From NCBI RefSeq assembly GCF_003130205.1, contig NZ_NRDF01000001.1:62001-126000 (forward strand): a stretch of DNA of 64,000 nucleotides, given 5' to 3'. This stretch comes from Aggregatibacter actinomycetemcomitans. GTDB taxonomy: Bacteria > Pseudomonadota > Gammaproteobacteria > Enterobacterales > Pasteurellaceae. How positions within the stretch are numbered: position 1 is the stretch's first letter; the number at the start of each line of letters is the position of its first letter. The position numbers and the translations under genes are program-made. Of the stretch, positions 8,047-17,016 are shown in pieces. Under the pieces are notes generated by a model. The model made no database searches. It saw only the letters and a list, made by a program, of their open reading frames with translations, and was not told the origin of the DNA.

Positions 8047-8076
8047 AAACGTTTGAAAAAAACAACCGCACTTTTA

Positions 8077-8093
8077 GTTAGCACCCGCAGTGC
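8077..8093 (+). repeat. Possible type I-C repeat fragment 3' of cas7c
   Basis: The sequence GTTAGCACCCGCAGTGC forms a GCAC-CCGCA-GTGC stem-loop. It resembles the 5' half of the upstream mini-array repeat (GTTCGCACCCGTAAAGTGC), but the GGATTGAAAC end is missing. It lies 12 bases after a Pasteurellaceae uptake signal (8065-8073, minus), so the island's right edge is probably close by. The similarity is short and may be chance. Confidence 0.3.
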
Positions 8094-8138
8094 AAAAGGG
8101 AGTAACACCTAATTCCTTAAATTAAAAAAGGAAATAGT

Positions 8139-8729
8139 ATGAACAAACAGAGAAAAGACTATATCGCCAACCTATATCAAACCTATCATAATGCTGATAT
8201 TGAGCAACCCGACCGATTGAACCGTTGGTGCAGTATCGAGCCCGAATCGGCTGAATTTTTAGCTTTCTTAGTGCTTGCCAAACAAGCAAAAAAATTGTTG
8301 GAAATCGGTACATCAGGCGGTTATTCCAGCTTGTGGCTGGCAGATGCCGCAGAACAAACCAGCGGACATTTGATCACTTTGGAAATTGAAAAGGAGCGTC
8401 GGCAAACGGCATTGAAACATCTTACAACAACAAGATTATCTGATGTAGCGACCGCATTATGTACTGATGCGGGTACATTTTTACAAAATAGCCAGGACAG
8501 TTATGACTTTATTTTTCTGGATGCTGAGCGCCCCGCTTACCCCGTGTATTGGACGTATTTAAAAACGTGCTTGCAAGCTCCGGGCAGTGTATTGGTGGTG
8601 GATAACGTGTTATCCCATGCCGAGCAGGTGCAGGATTTTATTGCTTTGATCAATGCCGACAATGATTTTGAACAGACTGTATTGCCCATTGGTGCAGGGC
8701 TACTGTTAGTCGTAAAAAATAACCGTTAA
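8139..8729 (+). CDS. SAM-dependent O-methyltransferase (class I, O-MTase family 3-like)
   Basis: 196 residues with a Rossmann-fold SAM site: motif I LLEIGTSGGYSSLWLA (about 65-80), an acidic ITLEIEKERR end of strand 2, and YDFIFLDAERPAY (about 128-140) as motif II. This matches bacterial catechol-type O-methyltransferases. The substrate cannot be told. It has its own AAAGGAA site. It lies between cas7c and the CRISPR leader, where the adaptation genes would be. Nothing links it to CRISPR function, and it probably marks the host side of the junction. Confidence 0.8.
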   Translation: MNKQRKDYIANLYQTYHNADIEQPDRLNRWCSIEPESAEFLAFLVLAKQAKKLLEIGTSGGYSSLWLADAAEQTSGHLITLEIEKERRQTALKHLTTTRLSDVATALCTDAGTFLQNSQDSYDFIFLDAERPAYPVYWTYLKTCLQAPGSVLVVDNVLSHAEQVQDFIALINADNDFEQTVLPIGAGLLLVVKNNR

Positions 8730-9014
8730 CTGTAGATTGGGTTGCGACGTTCTGTTTAATTCAACTTACAAATGCTTTTAGTCACTCCGAAAACCGATTG
8801 GTTAAAAACAAAAAGTGCGGTCAAAATCCAAGTCGTTTTTAAAATATACGGAAACTGCAATATATTCCCTGCATTATTCCATCAGGCACATTTTTATTTG
8901 GGGAATTTTGTTGGTGCTATCTTTTTTAATAGTATTAACGGCGTACCTTCAGCGATGTGCTTGTTATTCAGTTCGCTAGCCCATGCTTCTCATCAAATTC
9001 CTGCAAGCTAGCGA
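8730..9014. other. Intergenic region, probably decayed sequence
   Basis: No supported gene. There is one exact Pasteurellaceae uptake signal at 8813-8821. Near the right end is a long-loop dyad, TCGCTAGC (8973-8980) with GCTAGCGA (9007-9014). Short open frames on both strands show no family I recognise. Confidence 0.45.
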
Positions 9015-9161
9015 TCCTTATTTTCTTTAACAATTTGCAATAGTTAATTCATTTGTATAACGATGACATGCTCGTTATACTTATTCCACTCTCTATTTTG
9101 AAATAAGTTAGCGAAAGACAGTAAGTAATCTACTGATTTTTCTTGTTTTTTCATATAGGTA
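9015..9161 (+). promoter_or_regulatory. CRISPR leader
   Basis: An AT-rich stretch directly before the first perfect repeat, ending in a T-rich run. Leader position is supported by the decayed repeat at the far end of the array. It contains a perfect 9-bp dyad, GTATAACGA (9055-9063) and TCGTTATAC (9072-9080), with loop TGACATGC. This could be an operator or an RNA hairpin in the pre-crRNA leader. Confidence 0.6.
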
Positions 9162-9591
9162 GCGGCCATCTTCGGGTGACTGTGTGTTGAAACTCCTCTA
9201 GTTTTAACTGCTCTTTCAACTTTTCGAGCGGCCATCTTCGGGTGACTGTGTGTTGAAACATTACCTGCACCAATCGATTTATTAGTAGTAATAGCGGCCA
9301 TCTTCGGGTGGCTGTGTGTTGAAACATCCCACGTCTGCGCAATATATTTTGAGCAATATGCGGCCATCTTCGGATGACTGTGTGTTGAAACAAAAACGGT
9401 GATGATAAATGCGCCGTTTTGCCTGAGCGGCCATCTTCGGGTGACTGTGTGTTGAAACAATGACTTTGAATTGTTTTGCAGATCTAGGCAAAAGCGGCCA
9501 TCTTCGGGTGACTGTGTGTTGAAACAGATGGTGTACTAAACCTGATGTAATGCTAGTATGCAGCCACCCTCGGGTGACTATGTGCTGAAAT
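9162..9591 (+). CRISPR. CRISPR array, seven 32-nt repeats and six spacers
   Basis: Repeats lie at 9162-9193, 9228-9259, 9294-9325, 9360-9391, 9427-9458, 9494-9525 and a degenerate last one at 9560-9591. Spacers are 34 or 35 nt. Each repeat starts GCGGCCATC, folds as CGGCCATC-UUCG-GGUGACUG (one C-A mismatch, two G-U pairs) and ends in the 11-nt handle TGTGTTGAAAC, a type I-C-like layout. Repeat 3 has GGTGGCTG, repeat 4 has TTCGGATG, and the last has several changes including a terminal T. Orientation is plus, away from the cas genes. The repeat is not the one in the mini-array before cas5c. Spacer 4 has a 7-bp inverted repeat, AAAACGG and CCGTTTT. No spacer matched elsewhere in the window by eye. 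Confidence 0.95.
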
Positions 9592-9638
9592 TACTTGGTA
9601 TACGCTTTTTATGAGCATTTAATCGGTTAAAAATATAT

Positions 9639-9709
9639 GAGCTTGTTGCCTAATGGTAGGGCGGCGTTTAACAAAACGCTCTGTGCGAGTTTGATACTCG
9701 CCAAGCTCA
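9639..9709 (+). tRNA. tRNA-like element with 8-nt anticodon loop, no CCA
   Basis: Acceptor GAGCTTG pairs perfectly with CAAGCTC. The D arm is GCCT-AATGGTA-GGGC with the expected A and GG. The T arm is a perfect GCGAG-TTTGATA-CTCGC. The anticodon arm gives a 5-bp stem GGCGT/ACGCT only with an eight-base loop TTAACAAA, and position 26 is absent. The 3' end reads A then CT, without encoded CCA, unlike the tRNA-Asn gene in this window. It begins 47 bases after the array. It may be a tRNA pseudogene, a phage-derived or frameshift-suppressor-like tRNA, or an RNA processing signal. Amino acid identity is undetermined. Confidence 0.5.
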
Positions 9710-9828
9710 CTATTTATTGCCCTGCACAATTTTATGTAATCCTTTCTCAATTTTATTCAACATACGGGTAATCTCCAAAAAAACACCTCTAAAATCGACC
9801 GCACTTTTCCCCATAAATAAAAAAGCTG

Positions 9829-9856
9829 AATCTCTCTCGAAATCCAGCTTTTCTTT
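9829..9856 (-). terminator. metE terminator
   Basis: AAAAGCTG (9831-9838) pairs with CAGCTTTT (9845-9852). Read on the minus strand the stem is followed by a T-rich tract, just after the metE stop. Confidence 0.75.
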
Positions 9857-9866
9857 TACCTATTTA

Positions 9867-12140
9867 TTACGCTAATTCAGTGCGTAATTTTTTCGTGACG
9901 TCAACCATGACTTTCAGTTGTTCTAGGGTTTCTTTCCAGCCGCGGGTTTTAAGTCCACAGTCTGGATTTACCCATAAACGCTCTTTTGGCACCACTTGTA
10001 ACGCTTTACGGAGTAAGTGTTCGATTTCGGCGGCGGTTGGGACGCGTGGGCTATGGATGTCGTACACGCCCGGGCCTATGTCGTTCGGGTATTTGAAATC
10101 GCCAAATGCCGTTAACAATTCCATGTCGGAACGGGAGGTTTCAATGGTAATCACATCTGCATCCAAGCCTGCGATTGCCGGTAAAATGTCGTTAAATTCG
10201 GAGTAACACATGTGTGTATGAATTTGCGTGTCATCTTGGCAACCCATTGAACTTAAACGGAATGCTTCGCCCGCCCATTGTAAATAAGCGTCCCAGTCGG
10301 CGCGTTTGAGCGGTAAGCCTTCGCGGATTGCCGGTTCGTCGATTTGAATCACTTTAATGCCGGCTTTTTCCAAATCCAACACTTCATCAGAAAGTGCCAC
10401 GGCGATTTGTTTACATACGATTGCACGCGGAGTATCGTTGCGCACGAAAGACCATTGTAAAATCGTTACCGGACCGGTCAACATGCCTTTCATCACTTTT
10501 TTCGTTAAGCTTTGGGCATATTGCGACCAGCGTACTGTCATTGGTTCAGGACGAACCACATCGCCATAAATCACCGGTGGTTTTACACAACGGGAGCCAT
10601 AGCTTTGCACCCAACCGAATTTGGTGAAGGCAAAACCGTCTAATAATTCGCCGAAATATTCCACCATGTCGTTACGTTCCGCTTCGCCGTGAACCAACAC
10701 GTCTAAATCCAATTTTTCTTGTTCACGCACCACCAATTCGATTTCTTTTTTCATTGCCGCTTCATAATCCGCAAGAGATAATGAGCCTTTTTTGAAGGCT
10801 GCACGCGCATGTCGAATTCCGGTGGTTTGCGGGAAAGAACCGATATTCGTGGTTGGCAATAGAGGCAGTTTTAACCACGCATTTTGTAATTTGATACGTT
10901 CCGCAAACGGGGATTTACGTTGATCCGCGCCTTTTGGCAAGTTCGCCAGACGTTCCGCCACTTCAGGACGATGAATATCTTTTGACGTTGCACGAGCATC
11001 CGCGGCAGCTTGGCTGGCATCGAGTTCCGCTTGTACTGCGGCTCTGCCTTGCTCAAGTGCGGTCTTAATCACACGTAATTCTTGGATTTTTTGCAAGCAG
11101 AAAGCAAGCCAGTTATAAAGTTCCGGTTTGTTTGCCTGTAACTGGGTTTCTACGGATAAATCGTAAGGGGTGTGCAGCAGAGAACAGCTTGGCGCAATCC
11201 ACAAACGATCGCCCAGTTTGGCTTTTAATGGTTCTACCACGTCCAACACTTGGTTTAGGTTCGCACGCCAAATGTTACGACCATCAATCACGCCCACCGA
11301 CAAAATTTTGTCGTAATCAGCGAAAGCAGAAAGTTGTTCAGGCGCACGCACTAAATCAATGTGTAAACCCGCAACCGGCAAGGCTTTTAATAATGCCGCG
11401 TGTTCCGCGACAGAACCGAAATAAGTGGCTAACAATAATTTTGCGTTCACTTGTGCGCTTAATGTGGCGTACACGTCTTTATAAGCAGTAACCAATTCTG
11501 CCGGCAAATCGACGGTTAAAGCCGGTTCGTCAATTTGAATATAATCTACGCCTTCTGCCGCCAATGCGTTTAAGATTTCCACATAAACCGGCACGAGTTT
11601 GTTTAATAAATCAAAGCGATTAAATGCCGAACCTTTTTCTTTGCCTAACCACAAGAACGTTAACGGACCGACAATAGTAGGTTTAACGTTCAAGCCAAGG
11701 GCTTTGGCTTCGCGAATTTGTTGCACGTAATGCGCCGGATTGGCTTTGAATTGGGTATCCGCGTGAAATTCAGGCACAAGATAATGATAGTTGGTGTCAA
11801 ACCATTTGGTCATTTCAATGGCGAATTGGTCTTTGTTACCACGCGCCAGTTGGAAATATTGGTCAAGGGTTAAATGTTGGCTGTCGAAGCCGAAACGTGC
11901 AGGAATCGATCCTGTTGCCACTTGTAAATCTAAAATGTGATCGTAGAAGGTGAAATCCGCCACAGCTACATAATCAGCATTTGCCGCCGCTTGGTGTTTC
12001 CAGTTAATTTCGCGCAAGGCTTTGGCGATGTCTAATAAATCGGCTTCTGCGATTTCACCGCGCCAATAACGTTCTTGTGCAAATTTAAGTTCACGTTTTG
12101 CGCCCACGCGCGGAAAGCCGGATAAATGAAAAGTTGTCAT
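9867..12140 (-). CDS. metE: Cobalamin-independent methionine synthase
   Basis: 757 residues, the usual MetE length. It transfers a methyl group from 5-methyltetrahydropteroyltriglutamate to homocysteine in the last step of methionine synthesis in the cytoplasm. The N-terminus [18 protein letters not shown] and the zinc ligands are visible: [11 protein letters not shown], the glutamate of ITIETSRS and [18 protein letters not shown] site precedes the ATG. It is divergent from metR, with tandem MetJ boxes just upstream of its start. Confidence 0.97.
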   Translation of the reverse strand: MTTFHLSGFPRVGAKRELKFAQERYWRGEIAEADLLDIAKALREINWKHQAAANADYVAVADFTFYDHILDLQVATGSIPARFGFDSQHLTLDQYFQLARGNKDQFAIEMTKWFDTNYHYLVPEFHADTQFKANPAHYVQQIREAKALGLNVKPTIVGPLTFLWLGKEKGSAFNRFDLLNKLVPVYVEILNALAAEGVDYIQIDEPALTVDLPAELVTAYKDVYATLSAQVNAKLLLATYFGSVAEHAALLKALPVAGLHIDLVRAPEQLSAFADYDKILSVGVIDGRNIWRANLNQVLDVVEPLKAKLGDRLWIAPSCSLLHTPYDLSVETQLQANKPELYNWLAFCLQKIQELRVIKTALEQGRAAVQAELDASQAAADARATSKDIHRPEVAERLANLPKGADQRKSPFAERIKLQNAWLKLPLLPTTNIGSFPQTTGIRHARAAFKKGSLSLADYEAAMKKEIELVVREQEKLDLDVLVHGEAERNDMVEYFGELLDGFAFTKFGWVQSYGSRCVKPPVIYGDVVRPEPMTVRWSQYAQSLTKKVMKGMLTGPVTILQWSFVRNDTPRAIVCKQIAVALSDEVLDLEKAGIKVIQIDEPAIREGLPLKRADWDAYLQWAGEAFRLSSMGCQDDTQIHTHMCYSEFNDILPAIAGLDADVITIETSRSDMELLTAFGDFKYPNDIGPGVYDIHSPRVPTAAEIEHLLRKALQVVPKERLWVNPDCGLKTRGWKETLEQLKVMVDVTKKLRTELA

Positions 12141-12168
12141 ATTAATTCCTCAATGTGTTAAATGATTT

Positions 12169-12184
12169 AGACGGCTAAACGTCT
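12169..12184. promoter_or_regulatory. Tandem MetJ boxes in the metE upstream region
   Basis: Two adjacent 8-base units, AGACGGCT and AAACGTCT, each one or two bases from the MetJ consensus AGACGTCT, lie 29 bases before the metE start. A weaker third unit, ATACGTGG, follows. This is the tandem arrangement to which the SAM-bound MetJ repressor binds cooperatively. Confidence 0.75.
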
Positions 12185-12247
12185 ATACGTGGGTTAGAAT
12201 GACGGAAACCGGGTTATTATGCAAATTAATAATTTTCTAAAAGTTTA

Positions 12248-12260
12248 TGAAAGAAATTAA
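12248..12260. promoter_or_regulatory. Candidate MetR box between metE and metR
   Basis: TGAAAGAAATTAA differs at one defined base from the MetR consensus TGAA-N5-TTCA. A second one-mismatch copy, TGAATCTTTCTCA (12418-12430), runs into the metR start codon and could serve autoregulation. Confidence 0.5.
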
Positions 12261-12429
12261 TGATCCTGTGTCTTATTGGTTTGCGGTGGCAATCATAAAA
12301 AATGTTTTTAAAAACGACCGCACTTTTCATCGATTTCTTTGCTGATTTCTTCTATGCAACGTTAAAGTGCGGCGCGTTTTCGTGTATGATACGGCTTCAT
12401 TCTTTTTCGAATTTAGATGAATCTTTCTC

Positions 12430-13362
12430 ATGAAACCGATCTTCCTTGAACTCAGACATCTCAAAACCTTGCTTGCCCTGAAAGAAACCGGCAGCGTTTC
12501 CCTGGCGGCAAAGCGGGTTTATCTCACTCAATCGGCGCTGTCCCACCAAATTAAATTATTGGAAGAGCAATACGGCTTGCCGTTATTTGAGCGTAAAACC
12601 CAACCGTTGCATTTCACGGCGGCAGGGGAGCGTTTGATTCAGCTTGCCAATGAGATCCTGCCGAAAGTGATTGAAGCGGAGCGCGATTTGGCACGGGTGA
12701 AGCAGGGCGATGCGGGCGAGTTGCGGATTGCCGTGGAATGTCATACCTGCTTCGACTGGCTGATGCCGGCAATGGATTCTTTCCGTAAACACTGGCCTTT
12801 GGTGGAGCTGGATATTGTCTCCGGATTCCACACCGATGCCGTCGGTTTATTGCTGAACCACCGTGCCGATTGGGCGGTGGTGCAGGAAGTGGAAGAAAAT
12901 CCGGGTGTTGTATATAAACCTTTGTTTTCGTATGAAATGGTCGGCTTGTGTGCAAAAGATCATCCCCTGGCGACGAAAGAGATTTGGCAGGCGGAAGATT
13001 TTACCGATCAAACTCTGATTACCTACTCTGTGCCAGACGATATGCTGGATTTATTGCGTAAAGTGCTACACCCGAAAGGCATTAACCCGACCCGTCGCAC
13101 CAGTGAACTCACCATTGCGATTATTCAACTGGTGGCAAGTAAGCGTGGTGTGGCGGCATTGCCGTTTTGGGCGGCGAAGCCTTATTTGGATCGCGGTTAT
13201 ATTGTGGCGCGTAAAATCACCCATCAAGGTTTGCACAGTAATCTCTATGCAGCCTTTCGTGAAGCCGACGCGCATATTGCCTTTGTTGATGATTTTTATG
13301 AAACCGTTAAAGTACAAAGCTTTTCAACTTTACCTGAATTATCCATATTAGAAGAGAGCTAG
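12430..13362 (+). CDS. metR: LysR-family regulator MetR
   Basis: 310 residues with an N-terminal winged helix-turn-helix (LRHLKTLLALKETGSVSLAA, then LTQSALSHQIKLLEEQYG) and a LysR effector domain. MetR activates metE and related genes with homocysteine as co-effector. The divergent position next to metE is the classical arrangement and supports the name over a generic LysR call. The following azlC starts five bases downstream, so metR may be cotranscribed with azlCD. Confidence 0.9.
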   Translation: MKPIFLELRHLKTLLALKETGSVSLAAKRVYLTQSALSHQIKLLEEQYGLPLFERKTQPLHFTAAGERLIQLANEILPKVIEAERDLARVKQGDAGELRIAVECHTCFDWLMPAMDSFRKHWPLVELDIVSGFHTDAVGLLLNHRADWAVVQEVEENPGVVYKPLFSYEMVGLCAKDHPLATKEIWQAEDFTDQTLITYSVPDDMLDLLRKVLHPKGINPTRRTSELTIAIIQLVASKRGVAALPFWAAKPYLDRGYIVARKITHQGLHSNLYAAFREADAHIAFVDDFYETVKVQSFSTLPELSILEES

Positions 13363-13366
13363 CCGT

Positions 13367-14095
13367 ATGTCTGATGTTAAGACAACTCCTCATCCTATAT
13401 TTGTCGCTGCCAAAGCGGCATTACCGTACAGTTCACCAATGATTGCCGGTTTTTTATTCCTTGGTATGGCATACGGCATTTATATGAAATCCCTAGGATT
13501 TGGTGTGTGGTATCCGTTTTTAATGGCACTGCTGATTTACGGTGGTTCGGTGGAATTTATTATTGCCGGCGCGCTCACCTTACCTTTCGCTCCGCTTAAT
13601 GTGTTATTGATTACACTGATGGTCAGCGGACGACAACTTTTTTACAGCATTTCCATGTTGGAAAAATACGGTAAATATTTGGGCAAGAAACGCCCATATC
13701 TCATCGCTTCCCTAGTGGATGAATCCTTCTCTCTCAATTATATGGCAAAAATTCCACCGCACTTGGATCGCGGCTGGTATATGTTTTTCGTCAGCTTTTA
13801 TTTGCAAATCTATTGGGTGGCAGGTGCGGTACTCGGTAATTTATTCGGCAGCATTATTCCTTTTGATCTAAAGGGTATTGAATTTGCTATGACGGCATTG
13901 TTTTTAGTGATTTTTGCCGAAAATTGGTCACGGGAAAAATCCCATAAGAGTTCTGTGTTGGGGCTGGCAATTGCGTTTATTGCGTTGTTAATTTTCGGCA
14001 AAGATTACTTCCTGCTGCCAACGCTAATCGGTATTTGGGCGGTGCTGACACTCCGTCGCCCCAAATCGGCATCAAAATTGGAGAGGGTGGAATAA
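13367..14095 (+). CDS. azlC: AzlC-family branched-chain amino acid exporter, large subunit
   Basis: 242 residues, hydrophobic, with the AzlC signature GFLFLGMAYGIYMKSLGFG near the N-terminus and an LMVSGRQLFYSISM segment. AzlC forms an inner-membrane exporter with a small AzlD partner; in characterised cases substrates are branched-chain amino acids, and methionine for related BrnFE. The location next to metR makes methionine export an attractive inference, but it is not shown. Its TAA is followed directly by the azlD ATG. Confidence 0.88.
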   Translation: MSDVKTTPHPIFVAAKAALPYSSPMIAGFLFLGMAYGIYMKSLGFGVWYPFLMALLIYGGSVEFIIAGALTLPFAPLNVLLITLMVSGRQLFYSISMLEKYGKYLGKKRPYLIASLVDESFSLNYMAKIPPHLDRGWYMFFVSFYLQIYWVAGAVLGNLFGSIIPFDLKGIEFAMTALFLVIFAENWSREKSHKSSVLGLAIAFIALLIFGKDYFLLPTLIGIWAVLTLRRPKSASKLERVE

Positions 14096-14428
14096 ATGAG
14101 CTTAACCGAACAGATTCTCACTATCGCCATCGCGGTATTGGCGGTGCAGTTCACTCGTTGGCTGCCATTCTGGATTTTCCCCGCCAACCGCCCGATTCCC
14201 GAATATATCCGTTATTTGGGCAAAGTGTTACCTGCCGCCATGTTTGGTATGCTGGTAGTGTATTGCTATAAGAATATTGACGTATTGACCGGTTTTCACG
14301 GCTTGCTGGAATTTATCGCCGGCGCGGTGGTGTTGACGCTGCATTTCCGAAAACGCAATATGTTCCTTTCTATCGCTGCCGGCACTGTGCTGTATATGTT
14401 GCTGGTGCAACAGGTTTTCGTGGCGTAA
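14096..14428 (+). CDS. azlD: AzlD-family small subunit of amino acid exporter
   Basis: 110 residues with four predicted membrane segments and the AzlD pattern AVQFTRWLPFWIFPANRPIP then YLGKVLPAAMFGMLVVY. It is the usual small partner of AzlC. It starts on the base after the azlC stop, so translation is coupled. A strong dyad terminator follows. Confidence 0.87.
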   Translation: MSLTEQILTIAIAVLAVQFTRWLPFWIFPANRPIPEYIRYLGKVLPAAMFGMLVVYCYKNIDVLTGFHGLLEFIAGAVVLTLHFRKRNMFLSIAAGTVLYMLLVQQVFVA

Positions 14429-14444
14429 AAACGTTCTTCGAGAT

Positions 14445-14484
14445 AACCGCACTTTTTCTGACATAATAAGTGCGGTTATTTTTT
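14445..14484 (+). terminator. azlD terminator built from paired uptake signals
   Basis: AACCGCACTT (14445-14454) and AAGTGCGGTT (14468-14477) form a 10-bp stem followed by T-rich sequence. Inverted hUSS pairs acting as terminators are common in Pasteurellaceae. Confidence 0.85.
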
Positions 14485-14494
14485 TAGGTGTTTT

Positions 14495-15478
14495 TTATTG
14501 ACGTAAAATTGCTTCAAAGCGGGCCGCTTTGACTAAAACTTTTCTTGCTAATGCCTCAAGGTGAGGCTTGTCGGCGAGCTGTTCCAATCGTTGATACAAA
14601 TAAACCGACTGTGGGTTGCCTTGCTGCCAATAACTGTCCTCAATCATGCCTGCCACAGAAACGAGTGAATCAAACTGACGTTTGATGAGTTGCTGTTGCT
14701 CAGCTTGTTTTTTGCGAAGTAGTGTTTCATCTATACCGTTTTCAATAATTTCATCCAAAATTTGATGGGTCAATTTGATTAATTCTTCAGCACGATTAGG
14801 TGCGCAACTGAACGCAATTTTCCCTTCAATTTGCGGCGTATGCGGATCTTGGCTGAACCAACTATTGACGGAATAAATGCCCGATACTTTTTCACGTAAA
14901 ACAAGGCGAAGTTTTTCTTGTACAATTTCAGCAAGGATTTCTAAGGCATATTTCTGTTCCGGATGCCATTGATTTTCAGCGGTAAGATAAATTTCCACAT
15001 CAGCACGTGGTTCACTTAATCCGCGCATAATGAATGCTTTTTTAGGAGTATGAATATAACCGGGCTGATAAGCACGGGCCTGTGTTTTTATTTCCACTGT
15101 CGCTAAATATCGCTTTGCCAATTTTTCGACCTCGGATCGGGAAATATCACCAATAATGAAATAAGTGAAATCCGTTTTACCTAAAATCTTTTCTTGATAA
15201 ATTTGACTTAATTGTGCAGCTGTAAAGCTAAGCTGTTCATTTTGATTTTGAGTATAAACCGTAGCAGTGTTAGGTCTGCGCAAATAGGAAATAGCTTGCA
15301 TAAACTTTGTTTCGGCATCAATTTGTTTAAAATAATCCTGTGTTTCCCGATGATATTTTTGTAACACATTATCTGAAACGGGAGCGGATTGGAGTTTCAG
15401 ACGGAAAAGTGTCAGCAAACTACTGAGATCTTGCGGTTTTGCCACGCCGGTAAAACCTTGCTTATCGTCATCAATAAA
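14495..15478 (-). pseudogene. M16 zinc protease (PqqL-like), C-terminal remnant
   Basis: About 327 codons are open. The sequence matches the C-terminal half of periplasmic M16 peptidases such as PqqL: a GKTDFTYFIIGDIS segment, EKLRLVLREKVSGIYSVN, and a region ending in KVLVKAARFEAILRQ. The catalytic HxxEH domain is missing, so it cannot be an active protease. The first good start is a GTG at 15443-15445, with no convincing ribosome-binding site. The open frame extends upstream to a TGA at 15479-15481, overlapping the TonB receptor frame. One deletion seems to have removed the M16 N-terminus and the receptor C-terminus together. Confidence 0.7.
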
Positions 15479-15834
15479 TCATTATTTACGTTTACGTTAT
15501 CGACAAAGTAAGCCGTTTGATTTGCATCGGCTCCATTGATTGAGATATTTTGCGGCTTAATTTCGCCACGCTGAAAACCGTCTTGATCGCTGTCTTCATA
15601 ACGAATGTGCGGATTGGAACGTAGATAATCGGTGATGTTCTTATTGGTTGTCGGTATTTTTTCCATCTCATTGGAAGTAACAGCCTGGGTGGAGGAAAGG
15701 GATTTATTGCTATCTCCGTATACTATAATTTCCGGTAACATATTGGATTTGCTTGTTGATTTTTCTTCCGAAAGAACATGCTGTGCATACAGCACTGTAC
15801 AAATGAAAAATGCGATCTTAGTTTTTTTATACAT
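15412..15834 (-). pseudogene. TonB-dependent receptor, N-terminal fragment (plug domain)
   Basis: A 140-codon frame begins with a signal peptide ([18 protein letters not shown], cleavage near HVLS). It continues with a TonB-box-like LPEIIVYGD and the plug segments [19 protein letters not shown] and [18 protein letters not shown]. It then runs into unrelated sequence and stops. The whole beta-barrel is missing. In E. coli an M16 protease (pqqL) and a TonB receptor (yddB) are neighbours, so the pair here was probably an iron-uptake module. A Fur-box-like site lies upstream. Confidence 0.72.
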
Positions 15835-15860
15835 AGTATTTCCTCAGATTCTGACCATAG

Positions 15861-15881
15861 ATAAAAACGATTCGCATTATA
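15861..15881 (-). promoter_or_regulatory. Fur-box-like site before the TonB receptor remnant
   Basis: On the minus strand the site reads ATAATGCGAATCGTTTTTAT, roughly two thirds identical to the Fur consensus GATAATGATAATCATTATC. It lies about 30 bases before the receptor start, a normal place for iron repression. Confidence 0.5.
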
Positions 15882-16125
15882 TTTTTGTTTGGCTTAATGT
15901 AAAGCATAAATTTATAAAATATTGGATTAAAATTTTGTCACTTTAACTACCTTCCGTAGCGAAATATTCAGAGTAGCTTTTTAGTTAATTAATCGGGTTC
16001 ATATTTTAGTGAAGTGACAGATTAAGTGCGGTAGTTTTTCCTAGTGTTTTTACGGCGCATAGGCGCATTTAAAATAACAAGGCTTTTTGCTATAATCCTG
16101 CGCTTAATTTATTGAATTGATTTTT

Positions 16126-17016
16126 ATGGGGTTTATGGTGTCAACCTTCCATTTTCCGACATTTCATGAAATGTTTCCCGTTGAAAAACGTAAATTAAAA
16201 TTATTGCGGGAAGGGTTGCGCTATGGGGCGCGTCGTTTGTTTTTTGCCGGGCAATGTTCGGCGTTGGTTAAGTTTATTCACGACAATCCCTTGTGGCAGC
16301 CGATTTTTACTCAGCACCCTTATCGGGTGAATACGTTATTAAGCCAATATTGCGATAAAGGTTTTAATGTGACACAACGCTTGCAGGCGATTGAAACCAA
16401 TTTTTCCATGGCGGAAAAACAGTTCGGCAAGGTGTTATGCGAAACGTTAATCGCGCGGCAACCGGCATTGCTCTCACAGTTAACCGATGAGCTGGCGTTG
16501 AATTTAACGCTGAATCATATCGACCCTTACGAAGGCTTTTTTGCCATCGGTTTAACGGATGCGAACCAACGTACTATTTATTCCGCCGGTTTTACTTTTT
16601 TAGCGAACAATCGTGTATTGATCGCTTCCATTCAGGGACCAAAAGGCGATGAAGCGCAGGATTTAGTGCGCCAGGCAACGAAAGCATTGCATGGCGTGCG
16701 CCCGATGTTTATGTTGGTGAATGCGTTTAAGGTGTTGGCGGAAGCATTACATTGTCGCTTGCAAGGCATTCCTCATAAGCGCCAAGCGAAATACCGTTGG
16801 AACGATTCGGCGAAATTGTTGTTTAACTACGACGAATTCTGGCAGGAAAATGAGGGCGAATTGGCGGAAAATTATTGGCAAATTCCGACCGCACTTGAGC
16901 GTCGCCCGTTAGAAGAAATTCAGAGTAAAAAACGTTCTATGTATCGCAAACGTTACGATATGTTTGACAAAATGACGACAGAAATTCAATCCCTTTTTGA
17001 CAGAGAAAAATCATGA
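16126..17016 (+). CDS. VirK/YbjX family protein (DUF535)
   Basis: About 296 residues of the DUF535 family, which includes YbjX and VirK. Matching blocks are [13 protein letters not shown] near the start, [35 protein letters not shown] and [18 protein letters not shown]. Family members are linked to virulence and membrane stress, but the biochemical role is unknown. I chose the ATG at 16126; an in-frame TTG at 16117 and an ATG at 16135 are alternatives and no site has a strong ribosome-binding sequence. Its stop overlaps the cmk start (ATGA). Confidence 0.8.
   Translation: MGFMVSTFHFPTFHEMFPVEKRKLKLLREGLRYGARRLFFAGQCSALVKFIHDNPLWQPIFTQHPYRVNTLLSQYCDKGFNVTQRLQAIETNFSMAEKQFGKVLCETLIARQPALLSQLTDELALNLTLNHIDPYEGFFAIGLTDANQRTIYSAGFTFLANNRVLIASIQGPKGDEAQDLVRQATKALHGVRPMFMLVNAFKVLAEALHCRLQGIPHKRQAKYRWNDSAKLLFNYDEFWQENEGELAENYWQIPTALERRPLEEIQSKKRSMYRKRYDMFDKMTTEIQSLFDREKS

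Noticed and set aside
8772-9011. 79-codon plus-strand frame between the methyltransferase and the leader
   Set aside because: It begins without a ribosome-binding site, runs through an uptake signal and resembles no family; composition looks non-coding.
9044-9491. Three minus-strand frames with repeated HTVTRRWP or STHSHPKMAA peptides across the array
   Set aside because: They are translations of the CRISPR repeats and change frame with spacer length; no ribosome-binding site or family.
9639-9709. Calling the tRNA-like element tRNA-Val (AAC)
   Set aside because: AAC would be the anticodon only in a seven-base loop; the stem pairs only with eight loop bases, and bacteria normally read valine with TAC or GAC.
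9744-9757. A nine-base match (TAAAATTGA on the minus strand) to the first bases of the mini-array spacer, as a possible Cascade target
   Set aside because: A nine-base match is expected about once by chance in both strands of the window, the flanking bases are GAA rather than a TTC PAM, and pairing does not continue.
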